A stretch of 64,000 nt of DNA from Isoetes taiwanensis (taxonomy: Eukaryota; Streptophyta; Lycopodiopsida; Isoetales; Isoetaceae). How positions within the stretch are numbered: the stretch's first letter is position 1; the number at the start of each line of letters is the position of its first letter. Location of the stretch: assembly GCA_021234155.1 (NCBI GenBank), contig JAJEKV010000057.1, positions 6,169,821-6,233,820 of the forward strand, written 5' to 3'. The translations under genes were made by a program, and so were the position numbers. This document shows positions 1 to 11,872 of this stretch, piece by piece. The notes beneath the pieces were generated by a model. The model saw only the letters and a list, made by a program, of their open reading frames with translations. It made no database searches and was not told the DNA's origin.

Positions 1-1795
1 TTGGATAAGGATTCAGGTTTTGATTTAATCTAGATTCTCTGTTTTGTTATTTCTTTTATGTCCTTCCCCAAATGCAAGGGAGCTGGGAAAGAGAAATGTT
101 CGCGGCGGCCTTGGCCGCCTTGATAAATCTCTTGTAAAATAAAGGTTAAATGTCTTAGTTCCAATAATACAAACCATGAATTATTTGGCTTAGGTAATAG
201 TTTGGCTTCAACATTTTTTACTTCCTTTCTCATTCTCTTGCTCCCATAGCCACTCCCCCGAGCACCATCGTATCAAACAGGCTCAATTTTGCAAGAAATG
301 GAACTTGGGCACCTGCTTGTGCTGGGCATATGTTTCTGCCCTTTAAAGAAAAGTGTTTTGTAGACCCTCTACATGAGGGGACTGCTACTGAAATTTGTAA
401 ATGCCATATCAAAAGTCTCTTCTGATTTCGTTCGAGATTTGATCACTTGTGCAATTGGCTCAACATATTTGTCCGTAATGCATTCACTTATCTATTTTTA
501 TGTTCGGGATTAGCACATTTATAGTTTTTTGAGCCGTTGATCTGGGATCATGAACTGAAGGTCATTTCTACTAGATGCATCTACTTAGATATTGAAATTT
601 CAGTACTAAATTTATATTGCAAGTGACAATGAAAATCTATTTGGCAATAGCTCAAAGTACATGGGTCTACTTAAAGATAACAAAATTTGAATACTAAGTT
701 TAAATTGCTAGTGACAATGCGATCCTTCTATTCTGCACTAATCTGGCAGAATCCGCAATAGCATTACTTCTATCTGAACAAGTTAAATCCTAAGGTTTTG
801 GATGGGTTGGAAAGCCTTTATTTGAACAATTTTTCTAATAACTCAACCATTCCCTAAGGGTTTGGGGAGGTTGGAGAACCTTTATTTGGAAAGATTTTCT
901 GAAATCCTAGTAATCATGTGACATATCCAATTAAGCAAATCATTACAAGTGGGTATACCTTATTCAGAAAACCACTCAATTGATAATAAGTGACATGTTC
1001 AAGAGCAATGGGAACAGTGAAAATCTTGCTTCACGATTCTAATCATTGTCTACCCAGTTGCCTTTATCTTTGGATCTAAAGTTCAATGAGGCAACATGCG
1101 TAGGTTGGTGAGCTATTCTCTATTTCAACTGAGCTTGCACCCAGGAAATGAATGTCGCCTTTACCAAGATCCACTAAAGAAGCTAAATGATGGACGGGTC
1201 TCCTTTTCTGCAATCATTTGATGATTTCATATAAAGAAGGCCCAAGTTTTTGCCACGGAACAACGAATTTTGCGCCAGCTTTCTGTCAACAATTGCCCAC
1301 AGTTTCAATGCAAAGATGCTTCTTGTGGTGGCCTTCTGCAACTTACAATAATGAAGAATGTTTTACTAGCGCTCTGCCGACAGTTGTTCCTTGAGGAACT
1401 CTTCTTTTGACAAACATTTCAGTAGGTCAACAATCTTTTGCAGCTTCCAAATGTCAGCAGCGTGTGGATCCTTAAAAGTGTGATTATATTCTTGACTGTC
1501 CAGGTAGTTTTGTTGGTAAAGCAAGCACTGGGCTCTGTCATGCAGACGAAAAGAATAGCAAACAGATATTGCAGCCCAGAACACGGTGCAATGGGTCAAT
1601 TTTCCATGATCATGCAATTTATTTGAAGCCTTTAAACTCTAGTGGCATCAGAAGCTTGCTCTACATCTCCCTTATCAAGTTCCAAAAATAAAAATGGCCA
1701 CTGTTCACTGGCTGGATCTAAAGACTGCTTTTTATCCTGTTTCAGATATGACCCACAAAAAATACGCTGGCTGACCCTGACAGCCAACAAAAAAA
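1..1795. other. Non-coding flank downstream of the PPR gene
   Basis: I see no gene here. The open frames are short, overlap on both strands and show no recognisable motif. The stretch is AT-rich and ends at the 3' side of the minus-strand PPR gene, so part of it (about 1.3-1.8 kb) may be that gene's 3' untranslated region. Confidence 0.5.
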
Positions 1796-4414
1796 TCAAT
1801 ATAAATCCCCACAAGAGCAAACCCCGTTTTTGAAATGGTGCAAACGGTAAATGTCCCTGATTATAATCTCTCGTCCTTCAATCTTTGATATAATTTTGGT
1901 CGCACTATGGCAATCCATACATACTCGAAGATTTTTTGTAGCTTGGATTATTGTATCTGGAGGTGTGCTGATAAGACCAAATGCTATAGCCAACTTTTCA
2001 CAATGTCCACATAATGCATCTTCCTTGTCTTCATCTGACATATCCTTCAAAACTGAATCTACCTTTGGAGCATAACCCGCCTCTTTCATTTTGTCACTTA
2101 ACCTTTTCAGCATAGCATAGATCTCTTCACTTTGTGGGTGGCTTTTGTCCCCAACAATAAACTCATGAACGTTCTCATTAACCTCAATCCATGCCTTTGC
2201 AGGTTTTTTCCATGCTTGTGCACGCCATCTATGTTGTTCTATTCCCACTGCATCTTTCGACATGAAAGCATCAGAATAGATGCCCGACATTATAACATAT
2301 GCACCTGCATAAGCAGGATCCAAATGAACAACCTTATCAAAACACCTTCTCCCTAGTTCCACATTACCATATGTCCTACAGGCTGTAAGTAAAGATGTCC
2401 AACCAAAAACATCTGGTTGAATAATTTGGAGTAAATTTTCCGCTTCATTCAGGTATCCTGAGCGAGAAAGAAGATCAACCATGCAGGTATAGTGACATAT
2501 GTCAGGAAGAATGCTATGGTAATCACTCATAAATTTGAAGTATGTAACACCAAGATCCACTAGGCCTGCGTGACTACATGCAGCGAGAATACTGGCAAAT
2601 ATCACTCCATCTGGCTTGATGCCTTTACATTGCATATTTTCAAGGCATTGCAAAGCCAACTTGACGTTGCCACACTGAGCATGTCCTGCGATAATGGAAC
2701 CCCATGTCAGCACATCTCGTCTCGCCAATGCATTTTCAACTACATGTGCTTCTTCAAAGTTCCCGGATCTAGCATACAAATCAACAAGGGTATTTCCCAC
2801 AACAATGTCGGATTGAAGCCCACTTTGTATGACCTGCTCATGGATGAGTCTCCCTTGCTCTATGGCTCCTATGCAGCAACAAGCTTTCAAAATTGCCGAG
2901 AACGTGACTTTGTTAGGTTTTAGCCCATTAATCTGCATATTTTGGAAACATTCTAGTGCAGGAAGACCATCACCACAACGAGCATATGTTGTAATAATTG
3001 CATTCCATGACACTATATCTTTACTTGGCATATTTTCAAATATCCTATATGCCTCCTTTATGTTCCCACATTTGGCATACATGTCAATAAGAGCATTGGC
3101 TATAGTTGTATCAGAGGTAAGCCCATGCTTAATAATGAGTTCATGTATGTTTTTACCCTCTTCTATTCCATCCACATTGCCACATGCTTTCAAAATGCTC
3201 AAGAATGTGGCTTTGCTAGGACTGACCCCCTCATTTTGCATTTTCTCAAAACATTCAAGGGCAAGAAGGCCTTCTCCTTCCTCAATATATGCTTCTATCA
3301 TTGTATTCCATGTCACAACATTTGGTTTCACGCCTTCATGTTGCATGGTCTGGAAGCATTGCAATGCAAGATTGGAATCTCCATGTTTTCCTAATCCAGC
3401 AATCATTGCATTCCATGAAACGGTATCTCGATTAGGCAATTTCTCAAAGATATTTTTGGCCTCCTCCAATTCACCACACTTACAATACATATCTATGAGA
3501 CTATTCCCAACAACATTGTCATATACAAGGGCACTATCAATAATCTGCTCGTGAATATGCCGACCTTCTTCTATGGCACCTGAGCTGCTACATGCTTTCA
3601 GGGCAGCCAAAAATGTGACCTTGTCTGGCTCTGTCATTGTGTCTTGCATGTTCTCAAAGTAATCAAGTGCAAGGGAGCTCTCGCCATGCTGCACATGTCC
3701 TGCAATAATTGCATTCCATGAGACAACGCTTCTACTCTGTAATCTTCCAAAAATCTCTCGTGCTTCTTGCAGGTTCCCACATTTGGAATACATATCAACA
3801 AGAGTATTTCCTATAACAATATCATAATTAAGCCCATTCTCAATTATCTGCTCATGAATTCTCTTACCCAGTCCGATGTCACCAGTGCTACTACATGTTT
3901 GTAAAATTTTCAAAAACGTGCATTTGTCCGGCTGTGCACCTTCACGCTGCATTCTGGCATACAACTGCAGGGCCTTGTCATGTTGACCAAGCTTAGCATG
4001 AGCAGAGATAACTGCATTCCAAGTGTATGGTGTTGGCTTTACAACATTTCTGAATGCTTGATTTGATTCCACCAAGCTTCCACAAAACGTAAACAAACGA
4101 ATGAGGTTGTCAGCCAAAACTGCAATAGAATCAAGTCCACCATGAATCATTAAGGACTGCACACGCCTACCCAGTCCTAAATTTTCCTCTTTTGTGCATT
4201 CATGTAGCATACGATACGCAAGGTCCCGAGATATAGGTGTACCCCCATACTGCATAGTCTCTGCAGATTCAACTGCTTCATCCAACCATCTCCATCTCAC
4301 ACATCCAAAATCCCTGCTGATACTTCAGCTTAGAAGATACTCAAAATTGAGAAAGCAGAATCAAACTTGACTTTTGTACCTGACGGATTTATTTGATGAT
4401 AAATTCTTGCCCAT
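1796..4414 (-). CDS. PLS-class pentatricopeptide-repeat protein with C-terminal E and DYW domains
   Basis: This is a sequence-specific RNA-binding protein of the family that directs C-to-U editing in chloroplasts or mitochondria. The long uninterrupted frame (1796-4300) carries more than a dozen repeats of the P-L-S kind, with motifs such as NALIDMYAKCG and KDIVSWNAII. These are followed by an E/PG-box region (AWKKPAKAWIEV) and a DYW deaminase domain. Deaminase residues are present: the H-x-E of HCEKLAIAFGL, CMDCH, and the final C-S-C. The protein ends GDLY instead of the usual GDYW. The frame opens at a GTG (4298-4300); the first in-frame ATG is at 4253-4255. A 63-nt GT-AG intron (4317-4379) would join an upstream ATG exon (4380-4414, MGKNLSSNKSV) in frame, which I prefer. 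Organelle targeting cannot be judged from this N-terminus. The family is certain; the start is inferred. Confidence 0.92.
4317..4379 (-). other. Candidate short intron at the 5' end of the PPR gene
   Basis: On the minus strand CAG|GTACAA (donor at 4379) and ATCAG|CAGG (acceptor at 4317) bound 63 nt. Splicing removes the in-frame stop at 4325-4327 and joins a 35-nt ATG-started exon to the long frame without a shift. Transcript data are needed to confirm it. Confidence 0.5.
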
Positions 4415-5041
4415 GCCGCATTCGAGATCCTGCCATCTTCCACAAGCTTCTACACTGTAATACGCAACTGGCTCCGGCCATACACGAGATTTGCTGGCAA
4501 CAAACCGTTGCATTTAACCGGTTAAAGTGCATCTGACTGAACAGGCGAGCTAGCCCGCCCTTAGGTATTTCGAGTTCTGGTTTGGGTTGCCGGTACCCTT
4601 GTTTCTAGTTCAATATTTTAAAGGTTGTGTTTTTAACCAATTGCTCAGATTGTGAGTGTGACTCGGTGCATTACGTATTCAGCAACTGCACCCCGATCTA
4701 AATTTCATATAAAGAAAGGCCCTGTGGACGAATTCTTTCCTGGCTAGAAATTTGCCCACGGGACCTTTGCCCTAAAGAACGGAAAGGGCATGCCATTTTC
4801 AGCCCTAGATCATCGCCACATGAACGGCTAAGATTTCGCTTATTGCAGAATGTGGTGTAGCACCAGATTAAGTTTCCGAAATGTTGTTTTGGTGTGGGCT
4901 TACAAAAGGTTTTCAAAGGTTTGAAAGTGTATTCGTATGGTATTATGGTATATTTCTGATGTCAGCATATGGGTTTTGGTTATGCAATGGTCTGTAGGGT
5001 TTTGTTTGCAAATTTCAGTTTTTAGAAGTGCAGTCGTGCCC

Positions 5042-6342
5042 ATGTATTCGCGGCCGCATGGAGCGGATGGATCAGAGGAGATGGAGTTCCGTCGACAGCT
5101 GAGGAGGGCGCCGGCATGCCGTCTTGCAGTAGCAGGTTAGTGTGGTGTTTGTTTTTGTGGATGTTCTGTGCCAGTGGTTCATATTTATGTGGTGTGAAAC
5201 GGCTACTCCTGCCAAATCTTTGGAGGTCGCCTTCATCCTTGTTGTCTGCTTAATTGTGTTGCTGGTGTAATGGATTTTCTGTTTCGGCTGTGCTATTCTG
5301 CAATCCAGGTAATATGTTGAAGAGGGCAGCCAGATCTAGAAAACAGAGTTTACCTCCTGATGCTAAATTCGCTTGTGTTGATGATGCCTTTTCTGTGGAG
5401 GATAGGGAGGGCATGTCGAAGGCTAGGGGTAGAGTAGATGGTGAGGATGAGGGAACCGGTTTGTTGGATGTAAGCCTTACTTTGGGTTATGCTGGGGCTG
5501 ATGTTCCCCTTTCCATGTTTGAGAAACTTGTGGATTTCTTGAAGACCCAGACTGTTGCTGGTGCTGTAGCCCTTGAAAGGGGATCAGACGTGGACCACTT
5601 GCACTGCCAGGGGGTGCTTAGGACGACCTTGAAGACTCCTCGTGCCGTAAATGCTGCCATCAAGAGGTTCTTTGGGTGGGGAGCTCAAAGACCGACGGGC
5701 ATCCTCCTGATATGCAAGGCGCTTAAAAATACGAGAATGCATTGTTTTGAGGGATTAGTAGGATACTGTTTAAAGGATTTTGGTAAAGTCCATTTCAAGG
5801 TTTGTTTGCATAATGTCTCTGAGAGGCAGGTGGAGATGGGGAAAGATCTCTATCTGCTTCATGGTGCAGGTGACTTGAAGAGTGTCGTTGTGTTGGATAA
5901 CAAAAATCTCTTGCACAGGGCTCATCACTTTGTTAAATACCATGGCAGGAAGCAACTGTCTGCTTCTCTGGTTTATACTGTATGCCGGATGCTCAGGACT
6001 GGTAAATTCATTTTGTCTAGTCAATGGATCTTGCCTACTAACTGTGCTTTTATTTCAGAGCATCGGGTGAAGGCTGCATGGAGAATAACTCTGAATCCCT
6101 CGCAGGCCATGCCTAGTGACGTACGATGTGTGATTTTTAATGTTCCTGCAGGTATGCAACCTGTGGAGCGAATAGATAAGGCACGGAGGAGGTACTATGA
6201 TGATGTCCTCAGTCCTGGAGATGGGGATGAGGGTTTCGTGGATATTGATGACAATGAATACAGGCCTGGAATGGAAGGGACTTCTGACCAACCTGATTAT
6301 ATCTCCTTGGATTGTGTTGATTACACAATGGCTGTGAATTGA
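5042..6342 (+). CDS. HUH-endonuclease (Rep-like) protein, probably Replitron-type transposon protein
   Basis: The spliced frame (exon 5042-5135, exon 5309-6342) encodes about 375 residues with no internal stop. The centre has the hallmarks of a rolling-circle HUH nickase: an ERGSDVDHLHCQGV segment with the H-L-H metal site at 5596-5604, and about 55 codons later GYCLKDFG with the candidate catalytic tyrosine at 5764-5766 and a lysine three residues on. The following HNVS...GKDLY segment and the layout resemble the proteins of eukaryotic Replitrons (HUH transposons described from green algae and other eukaryotes) rather than Helitron Rep-Hel, as no helicase is present. The N-terminus is basic (KRAARSRKQS); the C-terminus is acidic. 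An upstream in-frame ATG at 4937 is an alternative start. An intact frame among broken neighbours suggests a recent or selected copy. The HUH call is fairly firm; the Replitron assignment is recognition from memory. Confidence 0.68.
5136..5308 (+). other. Intron in the HUH-endonuclease gene
   Basis: A GT-AG interval of 173 nt lies between GCAG|GTTAGT and ATCCAG|GTAATA. Removing it joins codons for LAVAG to NMLKRAAR in the same frame. The downstream frame also stays open through part of the intron, so an unspliced start at 5254 is possible but less likely. Confidence 0.55.
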
Positions 6343-6658
6343 CCATTGCTTCTGGAATTTATGTTTATGTTAATTACTTGGCAGTTTGTGAAAGAAGGCA
6401 CAGAGTCGAGATACTTGTAGAATATGTTGTGGTGTTGGTCGGCTATGGCAAACATCAAGCCCAGCTAGTAACCACTTCTGAAGTTTTTCTGGGAAAACAA
6501 AGCTCGGCTTTTGTTGCCTGGCTCTAGGTCATTTATCTGTGAACTATAAAGCTTATACCTCTGTTGCCAGTGGCACGCTTCCGTTTCGGTAAAATCATAT
6601 TTTTCTAACCCTATGGAAACCAATTGTTTTGTCAAATTTTTATGCTAGTTGTATTTCA

Positions 6659-7622
6659 GGCAAAATCATCATATATGGACAATCCTTGCTGCGAAAGGAC
6701 ATCAATATCCAGAAATCGATCACGTTCCAATGTGCTTTATCAAGGATTTCGTGGCCACAGTTTTTGTTTACTTTGCTATACAAAATTTGCAGGGACAAGC
6801 TACCTGGTTTGCTTCAACATTCCGGCAGTTTGCACTGGAGTGAATATTCAAGGTAAGGCTTTAAGCTAAACATGCACAAGTAGCTCTGTTTTAGATTTAT
6901 CTACACAAATAGGTTTCTTTTGCTTCAAGTCTCTGCGGGAATAGAGGATAATATTAAATTTGGGTTTCTGATGGCTTTTACAATCACCATGCTGGCATGG
7001 AGTCCGGCAAATTTGATAATGAGGTTGATGTTATCAGATGGGGCACGGATTATCTTCTCAAAGCTAACTCTGGACCAACTGAGCTATGGGTTCAGGTTGG
7101 AGATCCTACAGCAGATCGCCATTGCTGGGAAAGGCCGGAGGATATGGACACCCCTCGAAAGCTTTACAAAGTCGACCAAAATAATCCTGACACAGAAATT
7201 GCAGCAGAAACTGCAGCAGCCCTTGCATCCTCTTCTATAATCTTTGCAAATATTGACCCAGATTACTCCTTTCGATTACTACAGTCTGCCATAAATCTCT
7301 TCGATTTTGCTGATGCATATAGAGGGTCGTTCAAAGGCGAATGTCCTTTTTATTGCTCATACGATATCATGATGAACTTTTGTGGGCAGCTGCATGGCTT
7401 TATAAGGCGAGCTCCTCAAACAAATACTTGGATTACATTCTTAAAAACCAATATTTAAGCACTTCTTCGAGCGAATTTAGCTGGGATAACAAGTTCCCAG
7501 GATTGCAAGTTTTATTATCAAACCTTTATTTTTCAGGCAATACTGCACTTGAGAAATTCAAAAATCAAGCAGATCGATATTTCTGCTCGACTATACCATC
7601 CAGTTCGCAAAATCAAGTCCAG
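6659..7622 (+). pseudogene. Glycoside hydrolase family 9 (endo-1,4-beta-glucanase) pseudogene, N-terminal half
   Basis: Three reading frames in turn spell the N-terminal half of a plant GH9 cellulase: IKFGFLMAFTITMLAW, then IRWGTDYLLKA, WVQVGDP, CWERPEDMDTPR, TEIAAETAAALASSS and CPFYCSY, then HDELLWAAAWLYKAS and FSWDNKFPG. Frameshifts fall near 7000 and 7360. The Y-D-A-G-D-N catalytic motif has decayed to AGIEDN. Nothing after about residue 250 of a normal 490-620-residue enzyme is found, so the second catalytic region is missing. A GT-AG gap (about 6852-6928) may be a true intron, with 6659-6851 a poorly conserved first exon. It is a truncated host gene copy, possibly moved by a neighbouring transposon. 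Confidence 0.82.
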
Positions 7623-9079
7623 GCAAATGTTATATGTCTGATCTGCATCTCTAGCTTGGCTATTGGCTACCAGCTTTTTGCTCCAGTGATTTGTAACTTC
7701 CATGATGTGGTGGTATTGAAGTTGAATAAAGCACTCTTCCAGTTCTATTCTGGGCCAAGCAGTCGTGTTTCTCTGCGTTCCCATCATTTCCTGCATACAG
7801 GAATCTTCCTCCACGGATCAGGGTTGCTTTGGAGTCCCAGAAGAAGCAGAAGGGCTGCAATGCACGTTATTTCCAGACCTAAACATGCTGACATCAGGAA
7901 CTCAAAGCAGCACTAAACACTTATGGCCTTGAAATCTTTACAGAGTACAAATAAAAGACCAGGACTTCAGAAAAAGACAAAGTATTCTCCTAAGATTCCT
8001 CTCAAAATCAAATAAATCAATAGGTATTCAAGTTATTTCATCTTCCTATTTGCTGTTCTTTTGCCTCCTGATCTTATTTTATGTTAGGCTTTGTTTTCTT
8101 ACAACAAAATAACAAAACAGACCAATCAGCCCATGACAGAGAGAGGCAAGCTCCAAGCTTGGTGTTGCACCTCTGCTCCTGCGGGGATATCTTGCGGGAG
8201 AATGTTCTTGGCCTTGTGCCTCGACAGTAGCAAACCCCTCTCTCAAACCCCTCTCCTCATGGGAAGTTATGCCGGCGTTGGGGAAGCTATGGTAGGGCAG
8301 AGTTTTTGAAGGCCCATCACAGTTATTCAGTCGGCTGATTCGAAAACTTGAGCATCTCGGATCTATTAACCTCAATCTGAGATGATCGGCAGCCCTTTCA
8401 AGGGGTTTTGGCCACAAGTGCTTTGTGTGGCAATTTTAGTTTACAGTGCTCAAGAAAAGTTTCATATCTTCTCTATTTGCTCTGGATCCGCCTTGGGATC
8501 AGTCTTGGGTTCCCGTTCCTCTAATTGCATCTGCAGTTTGGGAGGGCAAAATTACAGAAGCACGTCTTTGCAAAACAATTTTTATCACATCATCCATCAC
8601 AGCAGGGCATCTTTGAGCCTATTGGAATTGTTCCAGTCAGCTAGTTTCTAATTGCATCAATTAGGAGTGTTCGGTTTCACCTTCTGCTAGATATGCAAGC
8701 AAACTTGTTGCTTCTTAAATATTTCTAGAGAATACATAGAGGCAAATAGAAGTATTCCAATAGATTACAGAATTATTATGGCCGTCTTGGGGCACCTGTG
8801 TCCCCAAGACGTTGGTTATGATGATAGATATAAGTGCTCACGTCATTATCCGATGAATACAAGTTCTTGGATTGAGAGTTGTTTGTAAGACTGCATTATG
8901 AAGGGGAGTTTGTAACAACTTGTCAATTGGTATTTTTTTATCATGGATTTTGGAAGTCGGAACGCAGGTATGTTCGTAGCAACTAGCAATTCATAATAAT
9001 ACTTTTGACATCACCTTCAAACAATGGCAGTTATGTATTCAATAATATTTCCAACCATAACTGTTCTTCATAGAATATC
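7623..9079. other. Intergenic region without a recognisable gene
   Basis: Short frames on both strands have no motif I recognise. A 10-bp perfect inverted repeat (CGTCTTGGGG at 8783-8792, complement at 8802-8811, 9-nt loop) is the only structured element seen. Confidence 0.4.
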
Positions 9080-9890
9080 ATGATTGCGGCATATGAAGAT
9101 TATGGACAACTCAAGGAGGCCATTATGCTATTTTAGCAAATGCCTTCGAAAGATATTGTAATATGGAATGTCTTGATATCTGCCTTTGGACGAGCAGATC
9201 AGAGTGATGCAGTCTTCCAATTTTTTCAGCAAATGTCTAAAAGGAATGTGATATCGTGAAATGGAATACCATGATGTCATTCTTTGCTTAGGAAGGACAG
9301 TTCCAAAAAGGCCCTTCATCTGTTTCAACAAATGCCTGAGAGAAATTTGGCTTCATGGAACATCATGATCAGTGCCTATGTGCAGCAGCTGCATTTTTAA
9401 GAAGCATTTGAAATGTTTAAATAAATGCCCTGTCGTGAAGTGGTGTCATGGACCACTATGATAGCTTATGCTAAACAAGGAAGCTGAAAGAAACACTCCA
9501 TACTTTTGAAAGTATAATTGTGCGGAATATTGTATCCTGAATTGCTCTGATCTATGCCTTCCTATAAGAAGGATATGTCAATGAGGCCCTTTAACTTTTC
9601 CAGCAAATGCATGAGAAAGATATTGTGTCATGGAATGCTTTGCTTTCAGGATACAAAGAAACGAGAGAAATTCATGATGTGCTTCAACTTTATGAGAAGA
9701 TGCACGTCACTTTGCCTTATCTAAAGGGAAACAGATTCATAGGGATGTTTTCATTAGCACATTCAAGTCTGACATCGTTGTGGTAACTGCTCTAATCAAC
9801 ATGTGTGCGGGAACTTGGAGGAAGCAGATGCCGTATTTGATCAATATCAAAGCCAATTTAGTTTATTAGTATCATGGGTTTGTGCGTTGC
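9080..9890 (+). pseudogene. PPR-repeat pseudogene
   Basis: Degenerate plus-strand frames contain consecutive PPR signatures: MIAAYEDYGQLKEA, QMPSKDIVIWNVLISAFG, FQQMSKRNVIS, QQMPERNLASWNIMISAYV, CREVVSWTTMIAYAKQG, EKDIVSWNALLSGY, then KSDIVVVTALINMC and GNLEEADAVFDQ. Stops at about 9137, 9257 and 9399 and several frameshifts show it is dead. The repeats are of the short 'QMPxRNVxSWNxMI' style, different from the repeats of the gene at 1.8-4.4 kb, so it comes from another PPR family member and not a local tandem copy. Confidence 0.8.
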
Positions 9891-10278
9891 TGAGATTGTT
9901 AGCTTTGTGTTACCACCCATCCAATCTTCATATTTTACTAATCAAGGTAGTGTGCTTGGCTGCAGCATGTTATGCACACTTTGCTCATAGTGGAAAGCGC
10001 AATTGGAGCACACTTTACAACAGTCATGCATAAGAAGATAATGGAATCCGTGCAAAGAATGGTTGATTGCAAAAGCACAAGGTCATATACATGGACAGAT
10101 TCAAGGAATAGAATGCTGTAGTTTTTAATACAAGACTTATGCATTATTAAAAGCTGGCTAAATACACCATGGAGGATCCCTTTATTCTTAAGTATGACAA
10201 TGAGAAAACTAGGAGAAGGAAATTACAGGATTGTCCCATAAATTATAGCACCGCTTCATTCTTGGTCATTAATCAATA

Positions 10279-10306
10279 CTAGTTATGGTGCCCGGCGTTG
10301 CCGGGC
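10279..10306 (-). mobile_element. Helitron 3' terminus (hairpin plus CTAG)
   Basis: On the minus strand there is a 7-bp-stem hairpin (GCCCGGC, loop AAC, GCCGGGC; 10290-10306), then ACCATAA and the terminal CTAG (10279-10282), followed by a T. This is the canonical 3' end of a Helitron inserted between A and T. The same layout ends the complete Helitron at 19,933. The element should extend to higher coordinates, but I could not find its TC 5' end, so its length is unknown. Confidence 0.65.
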
Positions 10307-11749
10307 TTTAGTAGTGATTTGGATGGGGGATGAATAGGTGAGGCACCATTTAATGTGTAGGCCGAATGTATTTTAATGCCTAGGTGGAATGTAATATGTC
10401 AGGAATGGCATGTAGTGTTCGTTTGGCACATGACTAGCTATTATGTGAAAGTGCATGTTTAATGTGGTTTTCATGCCATTTTGTTATATTGTACATCATC
10501 TTATTGGAATGTAGTTACCACTGTCTATGTTGTTGCTTCTATAAGAATAATTTGCCACATTATTACGGAAGGAATTTATAGATCTAATTTCATGTTTAAA
10601 ATTAAGTATGATGGTAATGGCTGCATCATCACAAACGTGCAAAATTGAAGGTAGTGATTACATGGAGATATCTATACATGAAATATAGAACGAACATTAT
10701 AGGGTGTTTTGAAGTAGTTGTCTGTGTGTTGATTTCGTTTAACATAGCCTCTAGTATTTAAACCACCAGTATATCCATGAATGCATGGTCCGTTGGTTGT
10801 ATAATTTATTGTCAATATAATAGGAATATAGTTCGGCAGATGATGGCTTCCCCTAAATCCAGCAAAGTAGTTTGTTTCATTCTGCATCTGTTGTAATAAT
10901 AATAATCACTGAAAATATCAAAAGGCTTATAAAAATCTAATGCATTAATATATTGATTTTTGGTCTTCCTCGTTCACCCATATTTCCATATGCTTTGTTA
11001 AGAAACTGGTAGACATTGCTATTTCAAGGTAGCGAATGAACATATAAAGCCTCAACAGCTTAATTGAGAATATATCGATGTTTCTAACTTATTGTAGATA
11101 AATGTTCTTGTAATGACATTATAATGTTGGGCTTCATTCCATATATTTCAGATAAGTGAGAAAATGGCAACTGAAAGAGCTTTTTTGTGTTTGCAAGGAT
11201 GTATAAATACCAAAATACATTGTGTTTAATTTGCGATATATGGAAGAGGTTATCATTATGTTTATTCAATGCAACATGGCGATGTGGATGAAATATGTCA
11301 TTCATAAAGTAGTTCATGGGGCAAGTATAAAATAATGTCCTAAGTTCCATCTTGCCATTGAGTTTGCCGATAAGTTGTTGTAACATTCATGATGAACAAC
11401 TTTACGAACGTTCTATTTTACTTCTAATGGTCGTGGCATAGACCCGAGAAACCCCAATTTATGGCCTTTAGTCATAGTGGACTATTTGTTTGTTCAACAT
11501 GAAAAACCAATGTGGATTAATGTTTGTCTTGTTGCAATTTGAGGTGGTTGTTTTGTTTTTTGTTCTCACTTTGTTACATGAACTTTGGACTAAAGAAGCA
11601 CATTCGATTCGTAAATGTCATGGCATTTGGACTTTAGCTTGGGAATACAACACAATGGAGCTAGTGTGTATAGTGGCACTTTGGGATATAAGGCAAAGGT
11701 AGAATGCAGAGTTGTTTACGAAATTATGGGTTTGAAACTTGGTTCCGTT

Positions 11750-11872
11750 TATATAATTAGGGGTTTGGTATTACACTCTAGCTTCTGTCCAATGTGGATT
11801 TTGTAGTTACGTCTATATAATTAAGGGTTTGGTATTACACTCTAGGTTCTATTCCAATGGGGATTTTGTATC
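11750..11872. repeat. Tandem duplication, about 64-bp period
   Basis: The block TATATAATTAGGGGTTTGG...GGATTTTGTA starting at 11,750 recurs at 11,814 with a few changes. Two copies only. Confidence 0.75.

Noticed and set aside
2829-3554. Plus-strand frame of 241 codons
   Set aside because: It is antisense to the PPR gene; the repeats make the opposite strand open too.
5770-6291. Minus-strand frames inside the HUH gene
   Set aside because: Shadows of a plus-strand gene with clear motifs.
8783-8811. Perfect 10-bp hairpin considered as another Helitron 3' end or terminator
   Set aside because: No CTRR follows at the right distance on either strand.
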